A DNA stretch of 64,000 nt from Novosphingobium fluoreni (GCF_014196615.1 NZ_JACIDY010000008.1:1-64000), one strand, 5' to 3'; shown: positions 25,443 to 35,051, counted from the stretch's first letter. Program-made: numbers and translations. The notes: generated by a model not told the origin, from the letters alone.

Positions 25443-26870
25443 TCAGGCGAGGCCCATAAGTACGGCCAGGCCCAGGAAGCTGAAGAAGCCCATCGTGTCC
25501 GTCGCCGTCGTCACGAATACGGCGGAGGAGACGGCCGGATCGATGTCGAATCGATCGAGGGTTACCGGGACGAGAATGCCGACCAGGCCCGCGACCAGAT
25601 TGTTGATCAGCATGGCCATCGCGATCACCAGCCCCAGCATCGGCATGCCAAAGATGATCGCCGTGCCCGTGCCGATCAGCGTGCCCAGCGCCAGGCCGTT
25701 GGTGAGGGCGATGCGGAATTCGCGCAGGATCATACGCCGGGTGTTCGAACTGGTCAGCTGGTTCGTCGCCAGTGCACGCACCGCAACCGCCAGCGTCTGC
25801 GTGCCGGCATTGCCGCCCATTCCCGAGACGATCGGCATCAGCACCGCCAGAAGCGCCAGCCGGGCGATCGCGCCTTGAAACAACCCCACGACGGAGGCCG
25901 CGATCATCGCCGTGCCCAGGTTGATCACCAGCCACATCAGCCGGGTGCGCACCGTCAGCAGGATCGGCTCGTTGATGTCGCCATCGCCTGCGCCGGACAG
26001 CAGCAGGGCGTCCTCGCCGGCTTCTTCCTGGATGATGTGGACGATATCGTCGACCGTGATCTGGCCGACCAATCGCCCGGCCTCGTCCACCACGGCGGCG
26101 GAGATCAGCGCATATTTCTGAAAGCGCAGCGCGACCTCTTCCTGATCCATCATCACCGGGATCAGCGTCTGTTCGCGCTTCATCACGTCTGACAGCGGGA
26201 TTGAGCGCGGGGTGCGCAGGATCCACGATAGCGCGCACGTACCGACCGGCTTGTGCATCGCGTCGACGATGAAGACTTCCCAGAAGTCCGTCGGCAGGTG
26301 GCGCTGCTCGCGCAGGAAATCGATGAGATCGCCCACCGACATCGATTCGGGCACCGCGACGAAATCGCGGCTCATCAAACGGCCGGCGGACTCGTCCGGG
26401 TAAGCGAGTGCGGCCTCGATCGCGGCGCGGTCTTCGGGGTCCAGCTCGGCCAGGACCGCCTGCTGGTCCTCACGATCGAGATCCTCGATCATGGCGACGG
26501 CGTCGTCCGTGTCGAGCTGCTCGGCAATATCGGCAACGACGTCGGCCGGGAGGCCTTCGATCAGGGCTTCGCGCACCCAGTCGTTGAGTTCGGCGATGAC
26601 CTCCACGCCCATCAGGTCGCGGATAGCGCGCGCCAGATCGAGGCGCTGGTCTTCGTCGAACAGCTCGAACAAGTCGGCGATGTCGGCCGGGTGCAGCGGT
26701 TCGACCAAGTCGTAGACCCGCTCGAAGTCTTCCTCGTCCAACGCTTCGCGAACGGCGCGCAGGAACTCGGGCTTCAGCCGGTTGTCCTCGTCATGGTGCT
26801 CGTTCTCCTGGGACGTCTCCTCAGCGATGACGCTGTGGACCTGTTCGTCCTCAAGATGCTCGGCTGCCAT
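25443..26870 (-). CDS. mgtE: Magnesium transporter MgtE
   Basis: 475 aa. Layout: acidic N-terminal MgtE domain of helical repeats (LHPADIADLFELFDEDQR, about 60-150), two CBS domains that sense Mg2+ (about 160-275), a plug helix, and five membrane spans with the conserved MPIVSGMGGNAGTQTLAV pore motif. It carries Mg2+ inward and closes when cytosolic Mg2+ is high. It is divergent from the cyclophilin gene and followed by DUF1489. Confidence 0.95.
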   Translation of the reverse strand: MAAEHLEDEQVHSVIAEETSQENEHHDEDNRLKPEFLRAVREALDEEDFERVYDLVEPLHPADIADLFELFDEDQRLDLARAIRDLMGVEVIAELNDWVREALIEGLPADVVADIAEQLDTDDAVAMIEDLDREDQQAVLAELDPEDRAAIEAALAYPDESAGRLMSRDFVAVPESMSVGDLIDFLREQRHLPTDFWEVFIVDAMHKPVGTCALSWILRTPRSIPLSDVMKREQTLIPVMMDQEEVALRFQKYALISAAVVDEAGRLVGQITVDDIVHIIQEEAGEDALLLSGAGDGDINEPILLTVRTRLMWLVINLGTAMIAASVVGLFQGAIARLALLAVLMPIVSGMGGNAGTQTLAVAVRALATNQLTSSNTRRMILREFRIALTNGLALGTLIGTGTAIIFGMPMLGLVIAMAMLINNLVAGLVGILVPVTLDRFDIDPAVSSAVFVTTATDTMGFFSFLGLAVLMGLA

Positions 26871-27018
26871 AGGGCGGGGTCTAAGCGGCTAGCCCCGAAA
26901 AGCAACCGGCGTTGGTGCGTTGCAGCGTGACCGTCAGGAAAAAAGGCAAGATCGGCTACGGCGTGACATTCTACCGCAAGCCCCTATATCCCGCGCGCAA
27001 ATCCCTGAGGAGAGCCCC

Positions 27019-27474
<456 letters not shown>

Positions 27475-27483
27475 GCGATTTTG

Positions 27484-27545
27484 ATACTCGGCTGAGTATT
27501 TGAAACATGTTTCCTACAGGTGACGCTCTGTGGCAGAGCGTCACC
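27484..27545. promoter_or_regulatory. Three stacked palindromes before the lipase gene
   Basis: In 62 bp there are ATACTC/GAGTAT (27484-27499), the perfect palindrome GAAACATGTTTC (27502-27513), and GGTGACGCTCTG/CAGAGCGTCACC (27519-27545, 12-bp stem, TGG loop). The last one ends at the base before ATG 27546. Roles could be a terminator for ppiB, an operator, and a hairpin limiting translation. The sequence shows only the symmetry. Confidence 0.55.
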
Positions 27546-28661
27546 ATGGGGAATACATCTTACATCAAGGTTCGGCTGCTCGCCGTGGTGGCCTTTGCGC
27601 TTGGTCTGAGCGGCTGCGTGACGCGCGCCTTGCCCGACCTGACGCAATCGCATGGCCCTTGCGTCGATCAGGATGGCGGCTGGTGCGGGTTCACGCGCGA
27701 CACGGCCACCATTTCGTGGCCTTACGGGCAACTGGCGACCAATGCTTATTGCGATAGCAACGATATCTTCGAGCTGCCCGCCGGCTACACCGTGATCCGC
27801 CGTTTGCCCACACAGGACGTGTGCGATCTGGAACGGGCGGCATCACGTGGCGACAAGGCGGCCAAGGAAAAGCTGAAACCGATCCACAAGGCCGAAGGCA
27901 AGTTGAAGACCCATGGCTTCAATTACGCCATTTACGACAAGCGCAACGCCGCCGGTGCGCTCGAACGGCGCGTGATCGCGTTTCGCGGCACCGACAGCAA
28001 GCAGTTGGCCGACTGGTTCTATGGTAACCTCGGCAGCACCCAGCGCGACCAAGGGCTGGCGCTTTACCGCGAAGAGCGGGCGAAGCTGGACGCCGAAGGT
28101 GGCAAGAACGTGCCGATCGCGGTAACCGGGCATTCTCTGGGCGGCGCGATCGCGATCCAGGTCTCGTTGGAGAACCCGGGCGTGGATGCTTATGTATTCA
28201 ACACGTCTCCGCGCTACACGCTGATCCAGCCCAACGCCAACCGTCGCGTCGCGATTTCAGAGCGGGGTGACATCCTGGAAGTGCTGCGCAATCGCTCGAT
28301 GCCGGTGCGCCAGGACATGCTGGTCATCAATTGCCGCCCCACCAAGGGCGGGGTGAAAGCCCATGCGATTCGCGATCTGGCCGCCTGCGTCACTTGGATC
28401 GCAGGCAAGGGCGACGCCGGGGCGAAGGCCTCTATCGCCACGAACAAGCTTATCCAGCCAGAGGGTGAGGTTGCCAACTTGCGCTGGGGCCTGCCACCCG
28501 ATCCTGATGCCGATGCCCAGGTCAAGGCCCAGGCGGCGAAGCTGGATGCGCGAGAAAAAGCGGCCAAGGAAGCTGGGCCGATCCGGCGGGAGCGCCGCAA
28601 TAAATCGGCGCTGCAGCCCGCTCCCGTGCCGGAGCCGACGGCGACGCCGCAGGCGAAGTAA
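27546..28661 (+). CDS. Class 3 lipase-like lipoprotein
   Basis: 371 aa. A signal peptide ends in lipobox LSGC (about residue 23 of this start), so the protein is lipid-anchored. The alpha/beta hydrolase core contains FRGTDSKQLADWF and the nucleophile elbow GHSLGGAIAIQVS, both typical of lipase class 3. A charged Lys/Ala/Glu-rich tail ends the protein. Start is uncertain: ATG 27546 directly abuts a 12-bp hairpin and lacks a clear ribosome site; ATG 27507 in frame is the alternative. Confidence 0.82.
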   Translation: MGNTSYIKVRLLAVVAFALGLSGCVTRALPDLTQSHGPCVDQDGGWCGFTRDTATISWPYGQLATNAYCDSNDIFELPAGYTVIRRLPTQDVCDLERAASRGDKAAKEKLKPIHKAEGKLKTHGFNYAIYDKRNAAGALERRVIAFRGTDSKQLADWFYGNLGSTQRDQGLALYREERAKLDAEGGKNVPIAVTGHSLGGAIAIQVSLENPGVDAYVFNTSPRYTLIQPNANRRVAISERGDILEVLRNRSMPVRQDMLVINCRPTKGGVKAHAIRDLAACVTWIAGKGDAGAKASIATNKLIQPEGEVANLRWGLPPDPDADAQVKAQAAKLDAREKAAKEAGPIRRERRNKSALQPAPVPEPTATPQAK

Positions 28662-28700
28662 GGCGGGCGGTTCCCCCGCTACGTCACCAATTCCCCCGCC

Positions 28701-28793
28701 CGTTATCCCGGACTTGATCCGGGATCCCGCTTATCCTCTATCGCGACCAGCATGGCAGAAGAAGCGGGCCCCCGGATCCAATCCTGGGCGACG
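28701..28793. repeat. REP-like inverted pair (REPIN type)
   Basis: 28701-28732 contains ATCCCGGA-CTTGA-TCCGGGAT followed by CCCGCTT; 28762-28793 is an imperfect inverted copy starting AAGCGGG and ending TGGGCGACG. The two 32-base ends face each other across about 29 bp. This form, with the phrase 'CCCGGACTTGATCCGGG', is a dispersed intergenic repeat in many alphaproteobacteria. No RAYT transposase is in the window. It lies between convergent lipase and prolyl oligopeptidase genes and may also end transcripts. Confidence 0.72.
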
Positions 28794-28823
28794 AAAGCTT
28801 GGTTTCCAGCTGAGGGGCGACCG

Positions 28824-31019
28824 CTACTTCGCTGCCGCCGCCTTCACCGCGTCCACGCCCAGTTGATCGAACAGGAACATCGTCACGTCCGTCTGCTGCG
28901 CGATCACCTCGTTCAGCGACGAACCCTGGCCATGGCCCGAGCTTTCCGAAGTGCGCAGCAGGATCGGCGCCTTGGATGAGGTCGCCGCTTGCAGCGCTGC
29001 TGCGAACTTGCGCGAGTGGAAGGGGTTCACGCGCCCGTCGTTCGCGCCGGTCATCAGCAGGACCGCCGGGTAGGCCGTTCCCTTCGTGACATGGTGCAGC
29101 GGTGAATAGGCATAGAGCGCCTTGAACTGCGCGGGGTCCTTCACCGTGCCGAACTCAGTGATGTTGAACGCGCCGTTGGGATCGAGTTCCACGCGCAGCA
29201 TGTCGTAGATGCCCACCTGGCTCACCACTGCCTTGGCAAGGCCGGGGTGCTGCGTGATCTGCGCGCCCATCAGCAGGCCGCCGTTGGAGCCGCCCTGCAG
29301 CGCCAGCTTGTCATGGCTCGTGTAGCCCAGCTTGATCAGATCCTCGGCGGCGGCGGTGAAGTCGTCAAAGACGTTCTGCTTTTTGGTCAGCATGCCCTGC
29401 TCGTGCCAGGTCTCGCCATATTCGCCGCCGCCGCGAATGTTGGCCAGGGCATAGATCACGCCGCCGTCCAGCAGCATACGGGTGCGCGCGGCGGAGAAGC
29501 CGGGCGTCATGTTCACGCCGTAACCGCCGTAGCCGTAAAGCAGCAGCGGGTTCTGGCCGTTCAGCTGTGTGCCCTTCTTCATCACCAGCGTGACCGGCAC
29601 CTTGGTGCCATCCTTCGAAGTGGCGAAAATGCGCTTCACGTCGGTATCGGCGTAGGAGACCGACGTGGTCATCTTGATCGCGGTGGCGGCGGACTTGTTG
29701 CTGGCTGCGTTCCAGCGCAGATAGTGCGGCGGCTCGGTATAACCGTTGACGTCGTACAGAACGTCGCCGCCGGGCAGGGCGACGATGTTGCTGACCGAAG
29801 AGATCGGCGGCACGTCCAGTGCGCCCAGGTCCTTGCCGGAAAGATCGTAGATGCCCACCGAGTTCGGGCCACCAGCAATGCGCGTCACGAACAGGCGGTT
29901 GCCTTCGCCCAGCACCAGCGGCGCATCGGATTGGCCGCCGTCAACGATCGCGGCATCGGTGCGCGGCGTGATGATCGTCTGCGCCTTGGCGAAGCCGCCG
30001 GTGTACGGCGCGGCCAGCTTCACCACCTTGCCCATCGGCGCGTCCTTGCGCGAAACACCGTAGACGGTGCCGTCCTTGGCGATCACCGCACCGCCGATCA
30101 CACGGTCGGAATATTCGGCGATCTTGGTGGCCTTGCCATCGGGAGAGAGCACATAGTGCAGCCACTGGCCACCATCGCCCCACTGCACGGACGCGAGAGC
30201 CGCCTGGCCGCCTTGCGCATTGCTGAGGAAGATTTCAGCGGTGCGGGGAATGCCGTCCTTATCGCTCAGCACCAGCTTGTCAGTGGCCGCGGCGGTGCCG
30301 AGCCGGTGGAAATAGGCGTTTTGGTTGAAGTGCCACTCGCTTTCCGGGCTGGTCTTGCGATCGGGGAAGCGGGTGTACCAAAAGCCCTGGCCGTCCGCCG
30401 TCCAGGCCAGCGATCCGCCGGCGGTGGGATACTGTACACGATCGATCGGCGCCTCGATTTCCTTGCCGGTCGCCGCGTCGTAGATGTGCAGCGTGCCATC
30501 CTCGCTGCCGTTCTGAGAGATGGATACGGCCACCTTGCTGCCGTCTGGCGAGGGCACGTACCAATCGATCGCGGTATGGCCGCTTGGGTCCATCGTGTTG
30601 GGATCGACCAGGGGCTTGCGCGTGGCGGGATCGGCGGCGCCGTTCAAGGTGACCAGCATCGTCTGCTGCAATGCCGGATCGGTGTAGGCGGCGAAAGTGC
30701 GGTTGCCCCGATGCTCCAGACCGGAGAACGCGGCTGAGCGGTCCTTGAACATCTGCGTCAGCTTTGCGGAAATGGCGGCGCGGCCGGGCAGGTTATCCAG
30801 ATAAGCGCGGGTGCGGGCGTTCTGCGCATCGCTCCACGCCTTCACCTTGGGATCGGCGGCGTTTTCCAGCTCGCGATAGGGATCGGCAATCTGCTGGCCT
30901 TGGATGGTGTCGGTCGTCTGGCCGGTGGGGAAAACGGGGGGCGGGGGTGGCGCGGCGGCCGTAAGCAGAATGATCGCGGCGCTGCCGAATAGACTGGCCA
31001 AAAGCGGACGACGGGCCAT
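28824..31019 (-). CDS. Prolyl oligopeptidase (S9A family), exported
   Basis: 731 aa from ATG 31019, preceded by GGGGAG. A hydrophobic signal (LLASLFGSAAIILLTAAAP) implies periplasmic location. The beta-propeller N-terminal part (about 90-440) covers a C-terminal hydrolase domain with GYGGYGVNMTPGF, nucleophile Ser in QGGSNGGLLMG, the Asp in TGANDGRVNPFHS, and His in SSGHGQG. It cuts short peptides after proline. The frame extends 53 codons upstream without a signal-like start. Confidence 0.95.
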   Translation of the reverse strand: MARRPLLASLFGSAAIILLTAAAPPPPPVFPTGQTTDTIQGQQIADPYRELENAADPKVKAWSDAQNARTRAYLDNLPGRAAISAKLTQMFKDRSAAFSGLEHRGNRTFAAYTDPALQQTMLVTLNGAADPATRKPLVDPNTMDPSGHTAIDWYVPSPDGSKVAVSISQNGSEDGTLHIYDAATGKEIEAPIDRVQYPTAGGSLAWTADGQGFWYTRFPDRKTSPESEWHFNQNAYFHRLGTAAATDKLVLSDKDGIPRTAEIFLSNAQGGQAALASVQWGDGGQWLHYVLSPDGKATKIAEYSDRVIGGAVIAKDGTVYGVSRKDAPMGKVVKLAAPYTGGFAKAQTIITPRTDAAIVDGGQSDAPLVLGEGNRLFVTRIAGGPNSVGIYDLSGKDLGALDVPPISSVSNIVALPGGDVLYDVNGYTEPPHYLRWNAASNKSAATAIKMTTSVSYADTDVKRIFATSKDGTKVPVTLVMKKGTQLNGQNPLLLYGYGGYGVNMTPGFSAARTRMLLDGGVIYALANIRGGGEYGETWHEQGMLTKKQNVFDDFTAAAEDLIKLGYTSHDKLALQGGSNGGLLMGAQITQHPGLAKAVVSQVGIYDMLRVELDPNGAFNITEFGTVKDPAQFKALYAYSPLHHVTKGTAYPAVLLMTGANDGRVNPFHSRKFAAALQAATSSKAPILLRTSESSGHGQGSSLNEVIAQQTDVTMFLFDQLGVDAVKAAAAK

Positions 31020-31052
31020 GAAATACTCCCCTGTGGTTTTGAACACAGCGCA

Positions 31053-31091
31053 CGATACGCTCGACCTGTCGAAATCGAAAGTGGCGTATCG
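31053..31091. promoter_or_regulatory. Inverted repeat between LysR and prolyl oligopeptidase genes
   Basis: CGATACGC (31053-31060) and GCGTATCG (31084-31091) are perfect 8-bp arms separated by 23 bases. The site lies after the LysR stop and upstream of the peptidase start on the same strand. It could be a terminator of the LysR gene or a binding site. Confidence 0.35.
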
Positions 31092-31105
31092 GCGCGGCGG
31101 GCGCA

Positions 31106-31990
31106 CTATAACCCGGCGTTCAGCAGCCACTCGTGGAAGATCTTTACCGGCCGTGCTTCCAGGTCTTTGTGACGGCAAATGAACCAGTACCGGTAGGGGC
31201 TTTCGACATTGATGTCGTACAGCACCGCCAGCCGTTCATCGCCCGCGCGGCGGAAGTGATCGTCGTGCATGATGGCGATGCCCAGGCCCTGCGCCGCCGC
31301 TTCCAGCACCAGCTGGCCGGAGTTGAACCGGTCGACCGAAGCGGGCTCCAGCTTCTTCATCCCCACCGCCACCTTCCACGCGTCGAAGCTGTCAGGCAGG
31401 TCGTTGTGGATCAGGAACGTCTGGCGGGAAAGCTTGGCACGATCAGGCACGTCGCCCAGTTCCGCCGCGATCTCGCGCGAGACGATGGCGTAGATGCGGT
31501 TGTGGTCCAGCTGCACGGAATAGAGCGAGGGGTCGGGCAGCTTGGCCAGGATGATCGCGGCATCCAGCGAATCGCCGACCTGCCCTTCCAGATTGGGTGC
31601 GGTCTCGATGTCGATGTGCAGGCGCGGGTGCAACTTGCGCAGTTCGGGCAGGCGGGGGAACAGCCGCTGGCTGCCAAACAGCGAGGGTACGCCCAGATGC
31701 AAGCGCAGCACCTGCCCCCTGTCGATCTGTGATTCCACCGCCTCGGCCAGTTCCTCCAGCTTGGGCGCGATGGCATTGTAGAACGCCTGGCCTTCGTCCG
31801 TCAGTTTCATCGCCTGATGCTGGCGCGTGAAAAGGCGCTTGCCGGTGAAATCCTCCAGCGCCGCCACTCGCCGCGACAGGGCGGACGGCGAGAGGGCAAG
31901 TTCGTTCGCGGCGGCCTTGGCGGAGCCCAGGCGAACCACGCGCACGAAAGCCTCAAGGGCGCGCAAGGGGGGAAGGCGGCGTACTACCAA
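31106..31990 (-). CDS. LysR-family transcriptional regulator
   Basis: 294 aa. N-terminal winged helix-turn-helix: LPPLRALEAFVRVVRLGS, then AKAAANELALSPSALSRRVA (about 20-45), followed by a periplasmic-binding-like effector domain (about 90-290). The LPPLRALEAF start is typical of the GcvA/AmpR-like subgroup. It reads in the same direction as the peptidase gene 87 bp downstream, so it may control that gene, but LysR regulators more often act on divergent genes; target unknown. Confidence 0.92.
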   Translation of the reverse strand: MVVRRLPPLRALEAFVRVVRLGSAKAAANELALSPSALSRRVAALEDFTGKRLFTRQHQAMKLTDEGQAFYNAIAPKLEELAEAVESQIDRGQVLRLHLGVPSLFGSQRLFPRLPELRKLHPRLHIDIETAPNLEGQVGDSLDAAIILAKLPDPSLYSVQLDHNRIYAIVSREIAAELGDVPDRAKLSRQTFLIHNDLPDSFDAWKVAVGMKKLEPASVDRFNSGQLVLEAAAQGLGIAIMHDDHFRRAGDERLAVLYDINVESPYRYWFICRHKDLEARPVKIFHEWLLNAGL

Positions 31991-32036
31991 GTCGTGTCTC
32001 TAGGCGTTTGTCGATGAAGCGGCGGCGCGGCGCAAC

Positions 32037-32954
32037 TTATTCGGGCTCATTTTCAACAACGGCGACCGGCGGATGCAGCCGCAGCCGCGAGACGTGCCGC
32101 TCGTTCCCTTGCGTCACCTCCAACCGCCAGCCACTGCCGTGTTCCAGGATCGTCCCGACTTGCGGCACTTCTCCGGCCAGCACGAAGGCGAGACCGCCCA
32201 GCGTATCGACAGATTCCTCCACTTCGGCCAGGCGGGGGTCGATCTTGTCGGCAACCTCGTCCAGTTCCAGTCTGGCATCGGCATCCCACATGCCGTCGCC
32301 CAGCGATACCAACAGAATTTCGGGGGCGTCGTCGTGCTCGTCCTCGATCTCGCCCACGATCTCCTCGACCAGGTCCTCGATGGTGATGATCCCGTCGGTG
32401 CCGGAATATTCGTCGATCACCACGGCCAGATGGATGCGCTTGGCGCGCATGTCAGCCAGCACGTCCAGCGCGCCGCGCGCCTGGGGCACGAACAGTGGCT
32501 GGCGCAGCAACGTCGTCCAGTCCGCCGGTGGCTCGGTGCCACGCGCCAGAATGGGGAACACGTCTTTGATGTGGATCATGCCCAGGATCTGATCGAGTGA
32601 TTCGCCATAGACCGGCATCCGGCTGTGGCCATGCTCAGCGAAGGATTCCACCACCGCGTCCCATGTCGCCGCAGCGGGGATGGCGATGATGTCGCTGCGT
32701 GGCACAGCCACGTCGTCGGCATCGTGTTCGCTGAAATGCAACAGGTTGCGCAGCATTTGCCGTTCCAGCGGCGTAAGGTCGCCGGTCTGGTCCTGGCTGC
32801 TCTCACCCTCATGCTCGTTGATGACGTCCTCGATCTGCGAGCGCAGCGATTGGTCGACGTCTGATACGAACATCTTGCGGATGACACGCCACAGCGTGCC
32901 GCTACTGTCCCCTTCTCCCGACGCAGTGTCGGTATGCCGGCCATTTTCGGCCAT
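32037..32954 (-). CDS. corC: CorC/HlyC-type CBS-domain protein
   Basis: 305 aa, soluble: no membrane domain. Two CBS motifs (about 80-200) precede the C-terminal CorC_HlyC transporter-associated domain. The junction TDGIITIEDLVEEIVGEIED is diagnostic. The family is linked to Mg2+/Co2+ efflux and outer-envelope homeostasis. It follows ybeY by 15 bp in the conserved phoH-ybeY-corC order; the lnt gene that often comes next is absent here. Confidence 0.93.
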   Translation of the reverse strand: MAENGRHTDTASGEGDSSGTLWRVIRKMFVSDVDQSLRSQIEDVINEHEGESSQDQTGDLTPLERQMLRNLLHFSEHDADDVAVPRSDIIAIPAAATWDAVVESFAEHGHSRMPVYGESLDQILGMIHIKDVFPILARGTEPPADWTTLLRQPLFVPQARGALDVLADMRAKRIHLAVVIDEYSGTDGIITIEDLVEEIVGEIEDEHDDAPEILLVSLGDGMWDADARLELDEVADKIDPRLAEVEESVDTLGGLAFVLAGEVPQVGTILEHGSGWRLEVTQGNERHVSRLRLHPPVAVVENEPE

Positions 32955-32969
32955 CGTGTGATTCAGCCC

Positions 32970-33467
32970 CTACTGTTCAAGTTCGCGGCCATATGGGTCT
33001 GCCAGGCCCAGGACCGCAAGAGCCTTTATCTCCAGCGCCTCCATTGCATCGGCATCCGCTTCGCTGATCTCGTGATCGTAGCCCGCCAGATGGAGCAGAC
33101 CGTGGACGATCAGGTGGGCGGCGTGATGATCCACGGGCACGCCCTTTTCCGCCGCCTCGCGCGCGCAAGTCTCATGAGCGAGGGCGATGTCGCCCAGCAT
33201 TTCGGGCGGGCCTTCGGGCGCGAGATCGAGCAGTTCGGAACGCTCCAACATCGGAAAGGACAGCACGTTGGTCGGCTTGTCCTTGCCGCGCCATTCGGCG
33301 TTGAGGGCGTGGACATCCGCGTCCGAGGTGAACAGCACGCTGGTGATCAGCCGTTCCTGCGCAAGTTCCGGTGCGACTTGCGAGGCGACAAGCGCGGCGC
33401 GCTGGGCCAGCAATTCCCAGTCACCGGCGGAGGGCCAAGGATCTTCGACGTCAATTTCCAGCTGCAT
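32970..33467 (-). CDS. ybeY: Endoribonuclease YbeY
   Basis: 165 aa, UPF0054 family. The zinc site HGLLHLAGYDHE supplies three histidines. It is a single-strand RNase needed for 16S rRNA 3'-end maturation and ribosome quality control. Start 33467 gives MQLEIDVEDPWP, typical of alphaproteobacterial members. It lies between a small lipoprotein gene and corC. Confidence 0.95.
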   Translation of the reverse strand: MQLEIDVEDPWPSAGDWELLAQRAALVASQVAPELAQERLITSVLFTSDADVHALNAEWRGKDKPTNVLSFPMLERSELLDLAPEGPPEMLGDIALAHETCAREAAEKGVPVDHHAAHLIVHGLLHLAGYDHEISEADADAMEALEIKALAVLGLADPYGRELEQ

Positions 33468-33551
33468 GGCCGCGCTTTAGCGCAAGCCCGGCACAGCACC
33501 TAGACCGGAACGACGAAAGCCGCTCGTTTCAATGGCAGCGCAACGGCAAGC

Positions 33552-33872
33552 TCAGGGCGTGACGCCGCAGGCCAGCGTGGCCTTGCCCAGCACCAGCGCA
33601 ATCTCGGGGTCCTTCAGTTCACTCGCCACTCGCACCAAGTCGCTCGTGGTCAGGACGCCGGGCGTCGTGTCGTTGTTGCGATAGGCTTTTGCCGCGCGGG
33701 CGAGCTGTTGCAGCTGCCCCAGCGAGAGCCCGCTCTGCAGTTGGGTGCCAACACAATCGGAGCGCTGTTCGTCCAGCCCGTGGCGCCGGAGCGAGGTGGA
33801 AATGCGCGTGGCGGGCGCGGCGCAGGCGCTGAGGGCTAGGGCCCCGATGATCGTTGCGGCAAGAGCTTTCAT
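33552..33872 (-). CDS. Small lipoprotein of unknown function
   Basis: 106 aa from ATG 33872, preceded by AGGAAGAGGAC. The signal MKALAATIIGALALSAC ends in a lipobox. The mature part is helical (SLGQLQQLARAAKAYRNND, LVRVASELKDPEIALVLGK) with two further cysteines (SDCVGTQ and LACGVTP) that could form a disulfide. No family recognised. It is inserted between phoH and ybeY, which are usually adjacent. Confidence 0.78.
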   Translation of the reverse strand: MKALAATIIGALALSACAAPATRISTSLRRHGLDEQRSDCVGTQLQSGLSLGQLQQLARAAKAYRNNDTTPGVLTTSDLVRVASELKDPEIALVLGKATLACGVTP

Positions 33873-33957
33873 GCTGTCCTCTTCCTGCCGCCTCCGCAAG
33901 AGGGCGGCACGGTCCTGAACAGAACGATGCGGCCCTCAACCCGTTGCTAGTAGGTTT

Positions 33958-33995
33958 GCGCGCGGGCGTGAGCATGATGCACCACGCCCGCGCGC
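33958..33995 (-). terminator. GC-rich hairpin after phoH
   Basis: GCGCGCGGGCGTG (33958-33970) pairs perfectly with CACGCCCGCGCGC (33983-33995): 13 bp with a 12-base loop, ten bases after the phoH stop. There is no T-tract. It should stop or reduce readthrough from phoH into the lipoprotein-ybeY-corC genes. Confidence 0.6.
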
Positions 33996-34005
33996 AGCCC
34001 GTCAA

Positions 34006-35028
34006 TCAGGCGTCCGGCCCTTCATAGGCATCCACGATTCGCCCAACGATAGGGTGGCGCACCACGTCCGCCGAAGTGAAGCGGGTCACATCGATACCCT
34101 CCACGCCTTCCAGCCGGCTCACGGCATCGGCCAGCCCGCTCATGCGGTCACCGCCCGGGATGTCGACCTGGCGAGGGTCGCCGCACACAACCATGCGGCT
34201 GTTCTGGCCGAAGCGGGTGAGGAACATCTTCATCTGCTCGCGCGTGGTGTTCTGCGCTTCGTCGAGGATGACGAAGGCATCGGCCAGCGTGCGACCGCGC
34301 ATGAAGGCGATCGGCGCGATCTCGATCTCGCCCGAGGCCAGCCGCCGCTCGACCTGCTCCGGCGGCATGCAATCATACAGCGCGTCGTAGAGCGGGCGCA
34401 GGTAGGGGTCGACCTTGTCTTTCATGTCGCCGGGAAGGAACCCCAGCTTCTCGCCCGCTTCCACTGCAGGCCGGCTGAGGATCAGGCGCTGGACGGAACC
34501 AGTCATCAACTGGCTGACGGCCTGCGCCACCGCGACATAGGTCTTGCCGGTTCCCGCTGGACCCAGCGCGAAGATGATGTCGGCCTTGGTCAGCGAGCGC
34601 ATGTAGTCGATCTGCATCGCCGATCGCGGCACGATCGTTTTCTTGCGGGTGCGGATCATGATCGGGGGATTACCGGCGGCATCCCCGGTGATGATCCCTT
34701 CCAGGGTAGGTTCGGCGGACATGGTGATCAGCGATTCGATTGCGCCGGAATCGAGGGCGTGGCCCTGCTCCAGCCGGTGGTACATGCCATTCAGCGTCTC
34801 ACGCGCGCGGGCTACGGCGTCTTCCGGTCCTTCGACCTGGATGCGGTTCCCGCGCGCGGCGATATAGACGCCGAGACGGTTCTCCACCTGGACCAAGTTT
34901 GCATCGAACTGGCCGAACAAGGTGCCCAGCATCGCCGGCTCATCATATTCCAGCTCTATACGGGCACGGCGGGGATGCTCGGGCCGGAAATGCGTCGGCT
35001 CAGGACGCTGCGCGATCTTGCGGGCCAT
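34006..35028 (-). CDS. phoH: PhoH-family ATPase
   Basis: 340 aa. An N-terminal KH-like RNA-binding region (about 40-95) precedes the P-loop ATPase core: Walker [15 protein letters not shown] and Walker [13 protein letters not shown]. PhoH proteins are thought to act on RNA, in step with YbeY and ribosome maturation. AGGAG precedes the ATG but lies in a predicted leader hairpin. Downstream on the same strand are the small lipoprotein gene, ybeY and corC. Confidence 0.95.
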   Translation of the reverse strand: MARKIAQRPEPTHFRPEHPRRARIELEYDEPAMLGTLFGQFDANLVQVENRLGVYIAARGNRIQVEGPEDAVARARETLNGMYHRLEQGHALDSGAIESLITMSAEPTLEGIITGDAAGNPPIMIRTRKKTIVPRSAMQIDYMRSLTKADIIFALGPAGTGKTYVAVAQAVSQLMTGSVQRLILSRPAVEAGEKLGFLPGDMKDKVDPYLRPLYDALYDCMPPEQVERRLASGEIEIAPIAFMRGRTLADAFVILDEAQNTTREQMKMFLTRFGQNSRMVVCGDPRQVDIPGGDRMSGLADAVSRLEGVEGIDVTRFTSADVVRHPIVGRIVDAYEGPDA

Positions 35029-35051
35029 GCGCTCCTTTCATGTGAAAGCGC
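35029..35051 (-). promoter_or_regulatory. Leader hairpin enclosing the phoH ribosome site
   Basis: Directly upstream of the phoH ATG (35028), GCGC (35051-35048) pairs with GCGC (35032-35029) and TTTC with GAAA around a 4-base loop, leaving GGA of the AGGAG ribosome site as a bulge. Such a structure could hide the site and open with temperature or ribosome-associated factors. Derived by eye; no energy calculation was made. Confidence 0.35.

Noticed and set aside
25006..26238. A 410-codon minus-strand frame suggesting a long protein ending in DUF1489
   Set aside because: Its upstream part runs out of frame through mgtE. The DUF1489 N-terminus MPLH at 25413 marks the true start.
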